Below are positions 55,865 to 64,000 of a stretch of 64,000 bases of DNA, piece by piece. Position numbers and translations under genes: made by a program. Source of the DNA: Sphingomonas sp. R-74633 (lineage in GTDB: Bacteria > Pseudomonadota > Alphaproteobacteria > Sphingomonadales > Sphingomonadaceae); the NCBI RefSeq assembly GCF_013416555.1, contig NZ_JACCFG010000001.1, positions 186,001 to 250,000 of the forward strand, in the 5' to 3' direction. Numbering within the stretch: the stretch's first letter is position 1; the number at the start of each line of letters is the position of its first letter. The notes under the pieces were generated by a model. The model was not told the DNA's origin and did not search any database. It saw only the letters and a list, made by a program, of their open reading frames with translations.

Positions 55865-56199
55865 GGATCGTGACCGTGCTCGCGGCGCTTTCGGGCGCGC
55901 TGGCCGTGGCGGCAGGGGCGTTCGCGGCGCATGGCGCGAGCGGGCAGGCGGCCGAGTGGCTCAAGACCGGCGGGCACTATCAGCTGGTCCACGCGGTCGC
56001 GACTTTGGTCGCGGTGCGGATGGGCGAGCGGATTTCGCCCTGGCTGTTCGTGGCAGGCGGCGCGGTGTTCGCGGGAACGCTCTATCTGATGGCGTTTGGC
56101 GCGCCGCATTGGCTGGGCGCAGTCACGCCGATCGGCGGCGCGGCGCTGATTGCCGGCTGGATCTGCATGGCGATCGGCGCATGGCGGCGGCCGGCCTGA
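55861..56199 (+). CDS. DUF423 family membrane protein
   Basis: A 112-residue protein with four membrane segments and the DUF423 pattern ([17 protein letters not shown], then [14 protein letters not shown] and [11 protein letters not shown]...[15 protein letters not shown]). The family (E. coli YgdD) has no proven function. The GTG start at 55861 overlaps the dgkA stop. Confidence 0.92.
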   Translation: MRIVTVLAALSGALAVAAGAFAAHGASGQAAEWLKTGGHYQLVHAVATLVAVRMGERISPWLFVAGGAVFAGTLYLMAFGAPHWLGAVTPIGGAALIAGWICMAIGAWRRPA

Positions 56200-56819
56200 A
56201 CGTCACCGAGTTCATCCGGGACCGGCTGCCCGTGCTGCCCGTGCCCGGCATTCCGGAGATCGCGCTGCACAAGGCGGTGCCGGCGAGCGGGCTGGGCCGG
56301 CTGGCGGCGGACGATGACGCGTTCGGCTCGCCTTATTGGGCCTATTACTGGCTGGGCGGGCTGGCGCTCGCGCGCTTCGTAGTGGACCGGCCCGAGACCG
56401 TGCGCGGACGGCGGGTGCTCGATCTGGGCTGCGGATCGGGGCTGGTGGCGATCGCCGCAGCCAAGGCGGGTGCGGCGAAGGTGCTTGCCGCCGATGTCGA
56501 TCCCTATGCGATCGCGGCGCTTGCGCTGAACGCCGCGGCGAACGGCGTGATGATCGAAGGCGTGCATGGCGACCTGACCGAAGGACCCGTGCCGGATGTC
56601 GATCTAATCCTGGCGGGGGATGTGTTCTACGATCCGGAGCCGGCGGCGCGGATGGAGCCGTTTCTCGCGCGCTGCCGAGCGGCTGGAATAGAGGTGCTGG
56701 TGGGCGATCCGTATCGGGCGCCGCTTCGGCTGGAGCGGCTGCGGGTGCTGGCAGAGTACGCCTTTGCGGAGACCGACAGCGCGGTGAAGAAGCCGACCGC
56801 GGTGTTCGCCTTCGAATAA
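56181..56819 (+). CDS. Class I SAM-dependent methyltransferase (ETFB-lysine / nicotinamide N-methyltransferase-like)
   Basis: A 212-residue methyltransferase. The SAM motif I is [19 protein letters not shown], motif [24 protein letters not shown], and [19 protein letters not shown] matches the METTL20/ETFKMT and PrmA-like groups. It may methylate lysines of electron-transfer flavoprotein beta or another protein; not provable here. The ATG at 56181 overlaps the DUF423 gene by 19 nt. Confidence 0.87.
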   Translation: MAAAGLNVTEFIRDRLPVLPVPGIPEIALHKAVPASGLGRLAADDDAFGSPYWAYYWLGGLALARFVVDRPETVRGRRVLDLGCGSGLVAIAAAKAGAAKVLAADVDPYAIAALALNAAANGVMIEGVHGDLTEGPVPDVDLILAGDVFYDPEPAARMEPFLARCRAAGIEVLVGDPYRAPLRLERLRVLAEYAFAETDSAVKKPTAVFAFE

Positions 56820-56894
56820 TTTTTTGCCGCCCGGGAATAAACCCGCGGCTCCTCCTGTCTTGGTGCGTGACGAACACGCAGGACAGGATCCGCC

Positions 56895-57845
56895 ATGGAC
56901 GACCATCACCACGAACCGCTCGACCGCCGCCGCATGCTCTCGCGCTGTGCCGGCTGGGCCGGGACCGCGGCGCTCTACACGATGAGCGGCGGCATCGCCT
57001 CATCGATCGATCTCGACAGCGCGCTCGCGATGCCCGCGATGGCGGGGAAGGGGCCCAAGCCCTTCACTTTCCTCCAGATCAGCGACACGCATATCGGCTT
57101 CGACAAGGCGGCCAATCCCAATACGCGCGCCACCGCGATGCAGGCGGTCGAGAAGATCAAGGCGCTCGCGGTGAAGCCCGACCTGATCTTCCATACCGGC
57201 GACATCACCCATCTCTCCAAGCCCGAGCAGTTCGACGATGCTGCGAAGATCCTCGCCGGGCTCGACGTGCCGATCTTCTTCGTGCCCGGCGAGCATGACT
57301 GGCTCGACGAGACCCCCGGCGCCAATTTCCTCGCCCGTCACGGCAAGGGGAGCATGGGCACCGGCTGGTACAGCTTCGAGCATGGAGGCGTGCATTTCAT
57401 CGGGCTCAACAATGTCGCGGACCTGAAGGCGGGCGGCATGGCGCATCTGGGCGACGAGCAGCTTGCCTGGCTGGAGAAGGACCTGGCTGGGCTGTCGGCG
57501 AGCACGCCTGTCGTGGTGCTGGGGCATATCCCGCTCTGGACGGTCTATGAGGAATGGGGCTGGGGCACCGACGACAGCGCCCGGGCGCTGGCGCTGCTCC
57601 GCCGCTTCGGTTCGGTGACCGTGCTCAACGGCCATATCCACCAGATCCTGCACAAGGTTGAGGGCAATGTCGCCTTCCACTCGGCGCGCTCGACTGCCTA
57701 TCCGCAGCCGGCGCCCGGCGCTGCGCCGTCGCCCGGACCCCTGACGGTGCCGGCGGCGCAGCTTCCGACAATGCTGGGCATTCGCACCGCCAATTTCGTG
57801 CGCGGCAACAGCCCCATCGCGCTGATCGAGCAGACGCTCGGCTGA
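56895..57845 (+). CDS. Exported calcineurin-like metallophosphoesterase
   Basis: A 316-residue metallophosphoesterase. The N-terminus has a twin-arginine motif (DRRRMLSRCAGWAGTAALY). Metal ligands are clear: QISDTHIGF, HTGDITH, VPGEHDWL (GNHD variant with Glu), VVLGHIPLW and LNGHIHQ. The N-terminus also carries a His cluster (DDHHHEP). It leads a unit with a cupredoxin and an ECF sigma factor pair, so it may be a phosphodiesterase for envelope or extracellular substrates. Confidence 0.9.
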   Translation: MDDHHHEPLDRRRMLSRCAGWAGTAALYTMSGGIASSIDLDSALAMPAMAGKGPKPFTFLQISDTHIGFDKAANPNTRATAMQAVEKIKALAVKPDLIFHTGDITHLSKPEQFDDAAKILAGLDVPIFFVPGEHDWLDETPGANFLARHGKGSMGTGWYSFEHGGVHFIGLNNVADLKAGGMAHLGDEQLAWLEKDLAGLSASTPVVVLGHIPLWTVYEEWGWGTDDSARALALLRRFGSVTVLNGHIHQILHKVEGNVAFHSARSTAYPQPAPGAAPSPGPLTVPAAQLPTMLGIRTANFVRGNSPIALIEQTLG

Positions 57846-57866
57846 TCTTTCCCAAGGAGTATCTGT

Positions 57867-58223
57867 ATGACTTTCCGCCTCACCGCGCGGGTGCTGTTCC
57901 TCGCCGCCTTCTCGTTGCCGATGCTCGGGCTCGGCGTCTCGGTCACTGCCGCGGCGATCGCGCCGGCGCCCGCAGTGAGCGTCGCAATCAAGAGCTTCGC
58001 CTTCACTCCGCAGGTGCTGACGATCACGGTCGGCACCACGGTGACCTGGACCAATGCCGACGAGGATCCGCACACCGTCACCGCGACTGATCACAGCTTC
58101 CACTCGCCCGCCTTGGATACCGGCGGCAAGTTCAGCTACACCTTCACCCGCGTCGGCGAGTTCGCCTATTTCTGCCAGCTCCACCCGCACATGACGGGCA
58201 AGGTGATCGTCAAGGCGCGCTGA
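57867..58223 (+). CDS. Cupredoxin-domain (amicyanin/plastocyanin-like) protein
   Basis: A 118-residue exported blue-copper-like protein. A signal peptide covers about residues 1-32. The copper ligands are visible as His in EDPHTVTATD and Cys-x2-His-x4-Met in FCQLHPHMTGKVIV. It follows the phosphoesterase by 21 nt and precedes the sigma factor by 8 nt. Function may be electron transfer or copper binding in the periplasm. Confidence 0.9.
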   Translation: MTFRLTARVLFLAAFSLPMLGLGVSVTAAAIAPAPAVSVAIKSFAFTPQVLTITVGTTVTWTNADEDPHTVTATDHSFHSPALDTGGKFSYTFTRVGEFAYFCQLHPHMTGKVIVKAR

Positions 58224-58231
58224 GGGGATAC

Positions 58232-58801
58232 GTGGGCGTCAGCATCTTCCGACCCAGGCTCGCTTTCTCCGCCGATCGCGCATCGGCGGAGCGCGCCGCC
58301 GCGCAGGAAAAGGCCGAGCGCTTCCGCAGTCTGATGCTGCCGCACATGGATGCCGCGCTGACGCTCGCCCGTTATCTGACTCGCGATGCCAGCGCGGCGG
58401 AGGACGTGGTGCAGGAAGCCTATCTGCGCGCGTTCCGCAGCTTCGACACATGGCGCGGCGAAGCGCCCAAGGCCTGGCTGCTGGCGATCGTGCGCAATTG
58501 TTTCCTGAACAGCCTCGGGGCGGCGCGCGCTACCGAAGAACTGACCGAAGAGCCGGTGGAGGACCAGAGCCCCGAAAGCGTGCTTGCGGAGAAGAGCGAA
58601 GCGGCGATGGTACGCGGCGTGGTCGAGCAATTGCCCGAACCGTTTCGCGAGACGCTGGTGCTGCGTGAGCTGGAAGAGATGAGCTACAAGGAGATTGCCG
58701 CCATCACCCGGGTTCCGATCGGCACCGTCATGTCGCGGCTGGCGCGGGCGCGGCAGATGCTCGCCGAGCTGCTGCTGCCGGCTGCGGAGAAGCGCGCATG
58801 A
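58232..58801 (+). CDS. ECF-type RNA polymerase sigma factor
   Basis: A 189-residue sigma-70 family ECF factor. Region 2 is MTLARYLTRDASAAEDVVQEAYLRAFRS-like (here LTLARYLTRDASAAEDVVQE) with FDTWRGEAPKAWLLAIVRN, and region 4 is ELEEMSYKEIAAITRVPIGTVMSRLARAR. GTG start with GAGGGGA upstream. It overlaps the anti-sigma gene by 4 nt. Its targets may include the phosphoesterase and cupredoxin upstream. Confidence 0.94.
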   Translation: MGVSIFRPRLAFSADRASAERAAAQEKAERFRSLMLPHMDAALTLARYLTRDASAAEDVVQEAYLRAFRSFDTWRGEAPKAWLLAIVRNCFLNSLGAARATEELTEEPVEDQSPESVLAEKSEAAMVRGVVEQLPEPFRETLVLRELEEMSYKEIAAITRVPIGTVMSRLARARQMLAELLLPAAEKRA

Positions 58802-59565
58802 CCTCGCATCCCGAGCCCGCGCTGATCCACGCCTATGCCGATGGCGAACTCGACGCGGCCAATACCGTGTCATTGGAAGCGCATCTGAAGACCTGTCCCG
58901 AATGCCGCGCCCAACTCGACGAGATCGAGGCGGTGCGCGCGCTGATGGCCGCTGCCCCGCGGACGGAGGCTTCGCCGGAATTGCGTGGGCGGATCGAGGC
59001 GATGCTCGATGCCGAGGTGCCCAAGCCTGCGCGGGCCGGGCTGTTCGGCCATATCGCGAGCGGGCGCTGGGCCTCGGGCGCGCTGACCGGCGCGATTGCC
59101 GCGAGCCTGGCGCTGCTCGTCGCGGCGCCACAGCTTACCCGCAGCGATACCGAGGACCAACTCGTCCAAAGCCATGTCCGCTCGCTGATCGCCGGCCATG
59201 TCGTCGATATCGCCACGTCGAACCGGCACGTCGTGAAGCCCTGGTTCAACGGCCGGATCGACTTCGCCCCGCCGGTGCCAGAGCTGGCGGCGCAGGGCTT
59301 CCCGCTGGTCGGCGGGCGGATGGACTATATCGAGGACAAGCCTGCGGCGGCGATCGTCTACAAGCGCGCGCTGCACACGATAAACCTGTTCGTGCGCCCC
59401 GCGGCCGGTCTGTCGCTGCCCGGCGCCAGCGCTGTACGGCACAAGGGCTACAGCCTGGTGCGCTGGACCAATGGTGGGCTCGAATATTGGGCGGTGTCGG
59501 ACGTCGATCCGAATGACCTGCAGCTGTTCCGCCAAGCCTATCAGGGAGCGACGTCCGCGCGCTGA
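58798..59565 (+). CDS. Transmembrane anti-sigma factor (RsiW-like)
   Basis: A 255-residue anti-sigma factor. The N-terminal zinc-binding ZAS domain has H-x3-C-x2-C in LEAHLKTCPECRAQLDE, then a single membrane helix (SGALTGAIAASLALLVAAPQL) and a periplasmic domain beginning SHVRSLIAGHVVDIATSNRHVVKPWF. The ATG overlaps the sigma gene stop, as usual for such pairs. Its stop codon directly touches that of the convergent M1 peptidase (TGATCA). Confidence 0.9.
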   Translation: MTSHPEPALIHAYADGELDAANTVSLEAHLKTCPECRAQLDEIEAVRALMAAAPRTEASPELRGRIEAMLDAEVPKPARAGLFGHIASGRWASGALTGAIAASLALLVAAPQLTRSDTEDQLVQSHVRSLIAGHVVDIATSNRHVVKPWFNGRIDFAPPVPELAAQGFPLVGGRMDYIEDKPAAAIVYKRALHTINLFVRPAAGLSLPGASAVRHKGYSLVRWTNGGLEYWAVSDVDPNDLQLFRQAYQGATSAR

Positions 59566-61449
59566 TCAGTCGGTCGCGCCGACGATCTTCGCCACGCCCG
59601 CCGCTGCGTTCGGGTGGTACCCCGCCTTGGCGCTCTCGTAGAAGCGCAGCGCGATCGGCTTGCCCCAGTCGCCCTGGGCCATCAGGTCCTTGTAGATCGG
59701 ATAGATCAGCAGGCCCCGGCCGACGCGCTTCACGAACGCTTCGATCGACGGCAGCGCGGGCTCGTAGCGGTTGGCGATCGCCAGCTCGGCCCAGGCGGAG
59801 CGGACATAGGCGTTGTTCGATGCCGAGAGGCCGAGCGTCTCGTCGAGTTCCTTCAGGCGCGCCGGGGTCTGCTGGCGGGGCAGGCCGACCAGGAAGCGCA
59901 GCCATTGCTGCGTCGCCCAGCCGGTCGGCTGCACTGCGCTTGCCGGGCCGCCGGCGTTGAAGGCGGCGAGCTTCGCGTCGACGGCGGCGAGCGTCTGCGA
60001 CTGCACATGGACGGCATTGTCCGGGAGGCCGGCCATATAGGCCCAGCGATCGAGCTCCAGCTTCGCTTCGAGCGCGGCGTCGCCCTTGATCAGGTTCGCG
60101 CGCAGGTCGGCGAGGAAGCCGGCGGTGGTCTGCGGCTGGAAGGCGTGACGATCGAAATAGGAACGCAGATATGCGTCCCACTTCGCCCGCCCGACTGCCG
60201 CCTCGATCGTGCGCAGGAAGGTCGAGCCTTTGAAATAGTCGAGCTGGCCGAAGGTCGCGCCGGGATCGCCGTGAAGGCGCGTGGTCGGCGCATCATTGCC
60301 GCCGGCGTCCTTGATGTCGCGCACGAGGCCGTCCCAATCGAGATCGGCATACATGGCGGCGCGCTCCTTGCCGTAGACCGCCTCCATGATCCGGTTCTCG
60401 AAATAGGTGGTGAAGCCCTCGTTGAGCCACGAATCCGACCAGGTCGCATTGGTCACGAGATTGCCCGACCAGCTATGCGCCAGTTCATGCGCGACGACAT
60501 CGGTGTTCGAGCGGTCGCCCGTGATGATCGTCGGGGTCAGGAAGGTGAGGGTCGGGTTCTCCATGCCGCCGTACGGGAAGCTCGGCGGCAGGACGAGCAT
60601 GTCGTAGCGACCCCAGCGATAGGGGCCATAGAGCGCCTGCGCCGCGTCGATCATCTTCTCGACATCGCCGACCTCATAGGCGGCGGCATCGAGCTGGCTC
60701 GGCTCGGCCCATACGCCCGAGCGCGGGCCGGTCGCCTTGAAGGCGAGGTCGCCCACCGCCATCGCGATCAGGTACGGCGGCACCGGCTTGTCCATCTTGA
60801 AGCGGAACTTGCGCTTCTGGTGGGGCACCAGCTCGCCCTTGTCGCCGTCGAGCCGCTCGCCGCTCATCACCGCGACGAAGCCGTCGGGCACGGTGAGCGT
60901 GGCGGACCAGGTCTGGCGGATGCCGGGGCTGTCCTGCGTGGGGATCCAGCTGCGGTTGTTGATCGGCTGGCCCTGGCTGAACAGATACGGGATCTTCTTA
61001 CCCGCGGTCAGCTCGGGCGCGAGCCACTGGAGCGCCGAGGCACCGGGCCTGGTCTTGTAGCGGACCAGGATCTGCGTGTTGCCCTCGAGCTGCACGCTCA
61101 GCGCCGAGCCGAGGCCGATCTCGGTCTCACGCGCGCCGATGGTGAAGGGCAGCGGCTTGCCCTTGGGGCAGGTGACGGAATCGATGATGAGGTCATCGAC
61201 ATCGAGCACGATTTTCGTCGCACCCTTGGCCGCCAGCACGTCGAGCGTCGCGACGCCCGAGAGCGTCTTGCTTGCGAAATCAACGTCGAGGTTCAGGTCG
61301 ACATGCGTGACGCGCGCCACCTGCGGTTCGGCATGGGTCCAGACGTCCTTCGCCTCGGGCGTGGTCAGGATCGGGGCGGGCTTGCCGTTCTGGGCGGCGG
61401 CGGGGGCGGCGATCAGCATCGCGGCGGCAAGGGGAGCAAGGATGCGCAT
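59566..61449 (-). CDS. M1 family aminopeptidase (leukotriene A4 hydrolase-like)
   Basis: A 627-residue exported zinc aminopeptidase. Signal peptide about residues 1-19 (LAAAMLIAAPAAA). The exopeptidase motif is GGMENPTLTF, and the zinc site is HELAHSWSGN followed 18 residues later by the Glu in WLNEGFTTYFE. The C-terminal helical domain (LSASNNAYVRSAWAELAIANRY) is the LTA4H type. It is likely to degrade peptides in the periplasm. Confidence 0.95.
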   Translation of the reverse strand: MRILAPLAAAMLIAAPAAAQNGKPAPILTTPEAKDVWTHAEPQVARVTHVDLNLDVDFASKTLSGVATLDVLAAKGATKIVLDVDDLIIDSVTCPKGKPLPFTIGARETEIGLGSALSVQLEGNTQILVRYKTRPGASALQWLAPELTAGKKIPYLFSQGQPINNRSWIPTQDSPGIRQTWSATLTVPDGFVAVMSGERLDGDKGELVPHQKRKFRFKMDKPVPPYLIAMAVGDLAFKATGPRSGVWAEPSQLDAAAYEVGDVEKMIDAAQALYGPYRWGRYDMLVLPPSFPYGGMENPTLTFLTPTIITGDRSNTDVVAHELAHSWSGNLVTNATWSDSWLNEGFTTYFENRIMEAVYGKERAAMYADLDWDGLVRDIKDAGGNDAPTTRLHGDPGATFGQLDYFKGSTFLRTIEAAVGRAKWDAYLRSYFDRHAFQPQTTAGFLADLRANLIKGDAALEAKLELDRWAYMAGLPDNAVHVQSQTLAAVDAKLAAFNAGGPASAVQPTGWATQQWLRFLVGLPRQQTPARLKELDETLGLSASNNAYVRSAWAELAIANRYEPALPSIEAFVKRVGRGLLIYPIYKDLMAQGDWGKPIALRFYESAKAGYHPNAAAGVAKIVGATD

Positions 61450-61492
61450 GGCGGCGTGCTAAGCCGATCGCGGGTGAACGGCAACTGACGCA

Positions 61493-63511
61493 TCAGCCGT
61501 CCAGCACGTCGCGCACCTTCGCCGCCAGGTCGGTATAGGTAAACGGCTTGGGCAACAGCTGGACGCCGGGATCGAGCCGCCCGTGATGGACGATCGCATT
61601 GCGCGCATAGCCGGTGGTGAACAGCACCTTGAGCTCCGGCAGCTTCGCCTGCGCTTCGGCGGCGAGCACCGCGCCGGTCATCCCGCGCGGCAACACGACA
61701 TCGGTGAACAGCAGGTCGATCCGCCCGGGCTCGGCCTCGATCGCCGCCAGCGCGGCGGGGCCGTCGCCCGCCTCGATCACCCGGTAGCCAAGCTCACGCA
61801 GCACTTCGACGGTGTAGGCACGGACATTCTCGTCGTCCTCGCACACCAGGATCGTCTCTTCCTGGCTGCCCTGCGGCACCACGTCGTTCGCGATATGCGG
61901 CTGCACCTCGGCCGCCTCGCCGAAGAAGCGGGGCAAATAGATCTTCACCGTCGTGCCGTGCCCGCGCTCCGAATAGATGCGCACATGCCCGCCGGACTGC
62001 TTGATGAAGCCATAGACCATCGACAGGCCGAGACCCGTGCCGCGGCCGACTTCCTTGGTGGTGAAGAAGGGCTCGAAAGCGCGGGCGGCCGTGTCCGCGT
62101 CCATGCCCGTGCCGGTGTCGGAGATGCTGATCAGCACATATTGGCCGGGCCGCACTTCGGCGTCGCGCGCGGTGTAATGGCTGTCGAGGTGCGTATTGGC
62201 GGTCTCGACCGTCAGCTTGCCGCCCTGCGGCATCGCATCGCGCGCGTTGATCGCGAGGTTGAGCAGCGCATTCTCGAGCTGGTTGGCGTCGACCTCGACC
62301 GGCCAGATGCGCGCGCCCTGCACAATCTCGGTCTCCACCGTCTCGCCAAGGCTGCGGTGGAGCAGGTCGGACATGCCGGCGATCAGCCGGTTGGGATCGA
62401 TCCGCTCGGGGGCCAGCGGCTGGCGGCGCGCGAAGGCGAGCAGGCGCTGGGTTAGCACCGCGGCGCGTTGCGCCCCGTTCATCGCGGCACCGGCGGCGCG
62501 GATCAGGCGGGGCGAATCCGCCGGCAGGTTGCGCTGCAGGATGTCGAGATTGCCGGTGACGATCTGGAGCAGATTGTTGAAGTCATGCGCCACCCCGCCG
62601 GTCAGCTGGCCCACCGTCTCCATCTTCTGCGACTGGCGCAGCGCTTCCTCGGCGGCGCGGAGCGCTTCGGAAGCATCGCGCTCGGTAGTGATGTCGCGGG
62701 CGACGCAGTAGAGCATCTCGCCCTCGGGCACCGCGGTCCAGCTGAACCAGCGATATTCGCCATCCTTGCCGCGGAATCGGTTCTCGAAGCGCATCGTCGG
62801 CGCGCCACAGGAAAGATCGTCGATCTCCTCGCGCGTGCGCCGCACGTCGTCGGGATGCTCCATCCATTGCGAAGTGCGGCCGACCAGCTCCTCGGTGCTC
62901 CAGCCGAGAATCTCGGTCCAGGCGGGGCTTACGTTGCGCCACACGCCCTGATTGTCGGCGATCAGGAAAGGGTCGCGCGCCAGCGTCCATAGCCGGTTGC
63001 GATCGGCGATCGCCTCGCGTTCGGATAGCACGCGCGCAGTGGTTTCGCTGACGATGCACAGGACGCCGCCGACGCTGCCGTCATCGTCGAACACCGGCGA
63101 ATAGCTGATGTCGAAATAGACTGTCTCGCCGCGCCCGCCGTCGCGCTCGATATAAAAGGGGCGGTCCTTCGCCCAATAGGTCTCGCCGGTATCGCGCACG
63201 CCCTGGAGCAGCGGTCCGAGATCGTCCCACAGCTCGCCCCACCAGATCCGGGCGCTTTGTCCCAGCGCCCGGGGATGCTTGTCGCCGATCGTGGGCACAT
63301 AGGCATCGTTGTAGAGCGCACAGAATTCCGGCCCCCAGAACATCACGATCTCGGCGCGCGCGGGCAGCATCATCCGCACCGCGGCAGTGAGCGCGTTCGA
63401 CCAGCCGGAAACCGGCCCAAGCGGCGATTCGGTGCCGATCGCGGCGGTCAGCCGGCCCAGCGTGCCGAGGCTGTCGAACGATGAAGCGGGACTCTCAGGA
63501 AAGGCCATCAT
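61493..63511 (-). CDS. Hybrid sensor histidine kinase with PAS domains and receiver
   Basis: A protein of about 672 residues without membrane segments. Order: an N-terminal GAF/PAS-like sensor (EFCALYNDAYVPTIGDKHP), a second PAS (VSPAWTEILGWSTEELVG) with PAC end, HisKA with the phospho-His in GQLTGGVAHDFNNLLQ, HATPase (NLAINARDAMPQGG, GTGLGLSMVYGFIKQSGG), and a C-terminal receiver (LVCEDDENVRAYTVEVL, LLFTDVVLPRGMTG, LLPKPFTY). The two adjacent ATGs at 63511 and 63508 follow AAGGA; an ORF to 63754 exists, but the added part is not protein-like. Confidence 0.88.
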   Translation of the reverse strand: MMAFPESPASSFDSLGTLGRLTAAIGTESPLGPVSGWSNALTAAVRMMLPARAEIVMFWGPEFCALYNDAYVPTIGDKHPRALGQSARIWWGELWDDLGPLLQGVRDTGETYWAKDRPFYIERDGGRGETVYFDISYSPVFDDDGSVGGVLCIVSETTARVLSEREAIADRNRLWTLARDPFLIADNQGVWRNVSPAWTEILGWSTEELVGRTSQWMEHPDDVRRTREEIDDLSCGAPTMRFENRFRGKDGEYRWFSWTAVPEGEMLYCVARDITTERDASEALRAAEEALRQSQKMETVGQLTGGVAHDFNNLLQIVTGNLDILQRNLPADSPRLIRAAGAAMNGAQRAAVLTQRLLAFARRQPLAPERIDPNRLIAGMSDLLHRSLGETVETEIVQGARIWPVEVDANQLENALLNLAINARDAMPQGGKLTVETANTHLDSHYTARDAEVRPGQYVLISISDTGTGMDADTAARAFEPFFTTKEVGRGTGLGLSMVYGFIKQSGGHVRIYSERGHGTTVKIYLPRFFGEAAEVQPHIANDVVPQGSQEETILVCEDDENVRAYTVEVLRELGYRVIEAGDGPAALAAIEAEPGRIDLLFTDVVLPRGMTGAVLAAEAQAKLPELKVLFTTGYARNAIVHHGRLDPGVQLLPKPFTYTDLAAKVRDVLDG

Positions 63512-63774
63512 ATCCTTGGCGCAGCAGATTTTTCTGTCGTGGGCGAAGGTGGTGCCGCATCGGCGGCTACCTTCAATCCCGGACAACGCGGGGCGACAAC
63601 AAGGTTTCCCTGCGCCCGAAGCCGCCATTTCCGATCGTCTCGGAGTCGACACGATACCGGCGGCGCCTAGTATCGGCGGCATCGGGGCGCGAGAAAATGA
63701 TTCGACGATGATTGGCGTGCAGCGCCGGCTTCTCGGGAAGCCGGGCCGGTACACCTGCGCGAGGGGCGGAACCG
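63512..63774. other. Divergent intergenic region, no gene seen
   Basis: The 263 nt between the hybrid kinase and the last ORF hold the two divergent promoters by position. I see no clear palindrome, terminator or small ORF with support. Confidence 0.5.
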
Positions 63775-64000
63775 ATGGCGAATGATCCTGCCGTACGAGA
63801 TCAGATACGTGGCATCCTGCTGGAGGGCCGCGGCGGACCCCGCCTGCTCACCGAAAGCGCCGTCCAGCTGGACGTATGGTACGCGTTCGGCAGCGATATC
63901 AACGGCACGATCGACCTGCTCCTCACGCCGCGCGAGACGATCCCGGCGGCGCGGCTGGCGCGCGCGCTCTTCGACGCATTGCCGCGCGCCGAGCCGGGAC
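63775..64000 (+). CDS. Unidentified protein, N-terminal part (cut by window end)
   Basis: An ORF from ATG 63775 runs open to the window end, 75 codons so far. It begins MANDPAVRDQIRGILLEG and continues with LLTESAVQLDVWYAFGSDIN and LLLTPRETIPAARLARALFD. No family is recognised from this part. It is divergent from the hybrid kinase. Confidence 0.5.
   Translation, partial: MANDPAVRDQIRGILLEGRGGPRLLTESAVQLDVWYAFGSDINGTIDLLLTPRETIPAARLARALFDALPRAEPG

Overview
The window is high-GC DNA, tightly packed on both strands, and reads like the chromosome of a Sphingomonas-type alphaproteobacterium. The evidence is two Caulobacter/Sphingomonas-type TonB-dependent receptors, abundant twin-arginine signal peptides, an rpmH-rnpA-yidD-yidC-engB cluster and a PGPGx-type membrane protein. 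This is recognition by family resemblance; no database search was run. No rRNA, CRISPR array, insertion sequence, integrase or prophage was seen. There are two tRNAs, Leu(CAA) and Thr(UGU).

Layout. (1) 1-3400, minus strand: the end of engB (cut by the window edge), yidC, yidD, rnpA, rpmH and a small membrane protein. This is ribosome, RNase P and membrane-insertion housekeeping. (2) 3.5-8.5 kb: a GH18 lipoprotein, a TonB-like protein, the ComM/YifB ATPase, a small membrane protein, tRNA-Leu and a YbaN-like protein. (3) 8.6-33 kb: a pectin/uronate utilization locus. A minus-strand arm carries a 1257-residue secreted LamG protein, a DUF885 protein and a TonB-dependent receptor. A divergent plus-strand arm carries a GH28 polygalacturonase, an FAH-family hydratase, a hexuronate MFS transporter, UxaC, KduI, KduD, KdgK, a soluble chemoreceptor-like protein, a type-B carboxylesterase, a LacI-type regulator and a second, very large TonB-dependent receptor. 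(4) 33.2-41.4 kb: kdp high-affinity K+ ATPase operon, with two extra tiny membrane ORFs before kdpF and with kdpDE at the end. (5) 41.4-64 kb: mixed housekeeping: ALDH, DsbA-like protein, DUF429, MmcQ, RarA, a UbiH-type hydroxylase, PadR plus DUF2218, a glycosyltransferase, RadA, a lipocalin, CvpA, an IscU-like protein, a Kef-type antiporter, DgkA, DUF423, a methyltransferase, a phosphoesterase-cupredoxin-ECF sigma-anti-sigma unit, an M1 peptidase and a hybrid histidine kinase.

How the pectin locus works together (inference from families). Large TonB-dependent receptors import oligogalacturonides. GH28, and possibly the LamG protein and the esterase, cut or deacylate them. ExuT-like MFS moves hexuronates inward. 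UxaC isomerises saturated uronate, KduI/KduD convert the unsaturated uronate, and KdgK phosphorylates 2-keto-3-deoxygluconate. No KDPG aldolase, UxaA or UxaB lies in the window. A palindrome of the LacI-family type (core TGACACCGGT) recurs before the GH28/LamG divergent promoter, the hydratase operon, the lacI-type gene itself and the second receptor, which suggests one local regulon.

The most unusual points are: the rnpA reading frame has no normal start codon after rpmH, but has an ATG 7 nt before the rpmH start (a Thermus-like nested arrangement or an ATT start); a 57-nt two-tier hairpin with a UUCG loop lies in the leader of the 1115-residue receptor; the LamG protein has no recognised catalytic family; and the IscU-like scaffold lacks the third cysteine.
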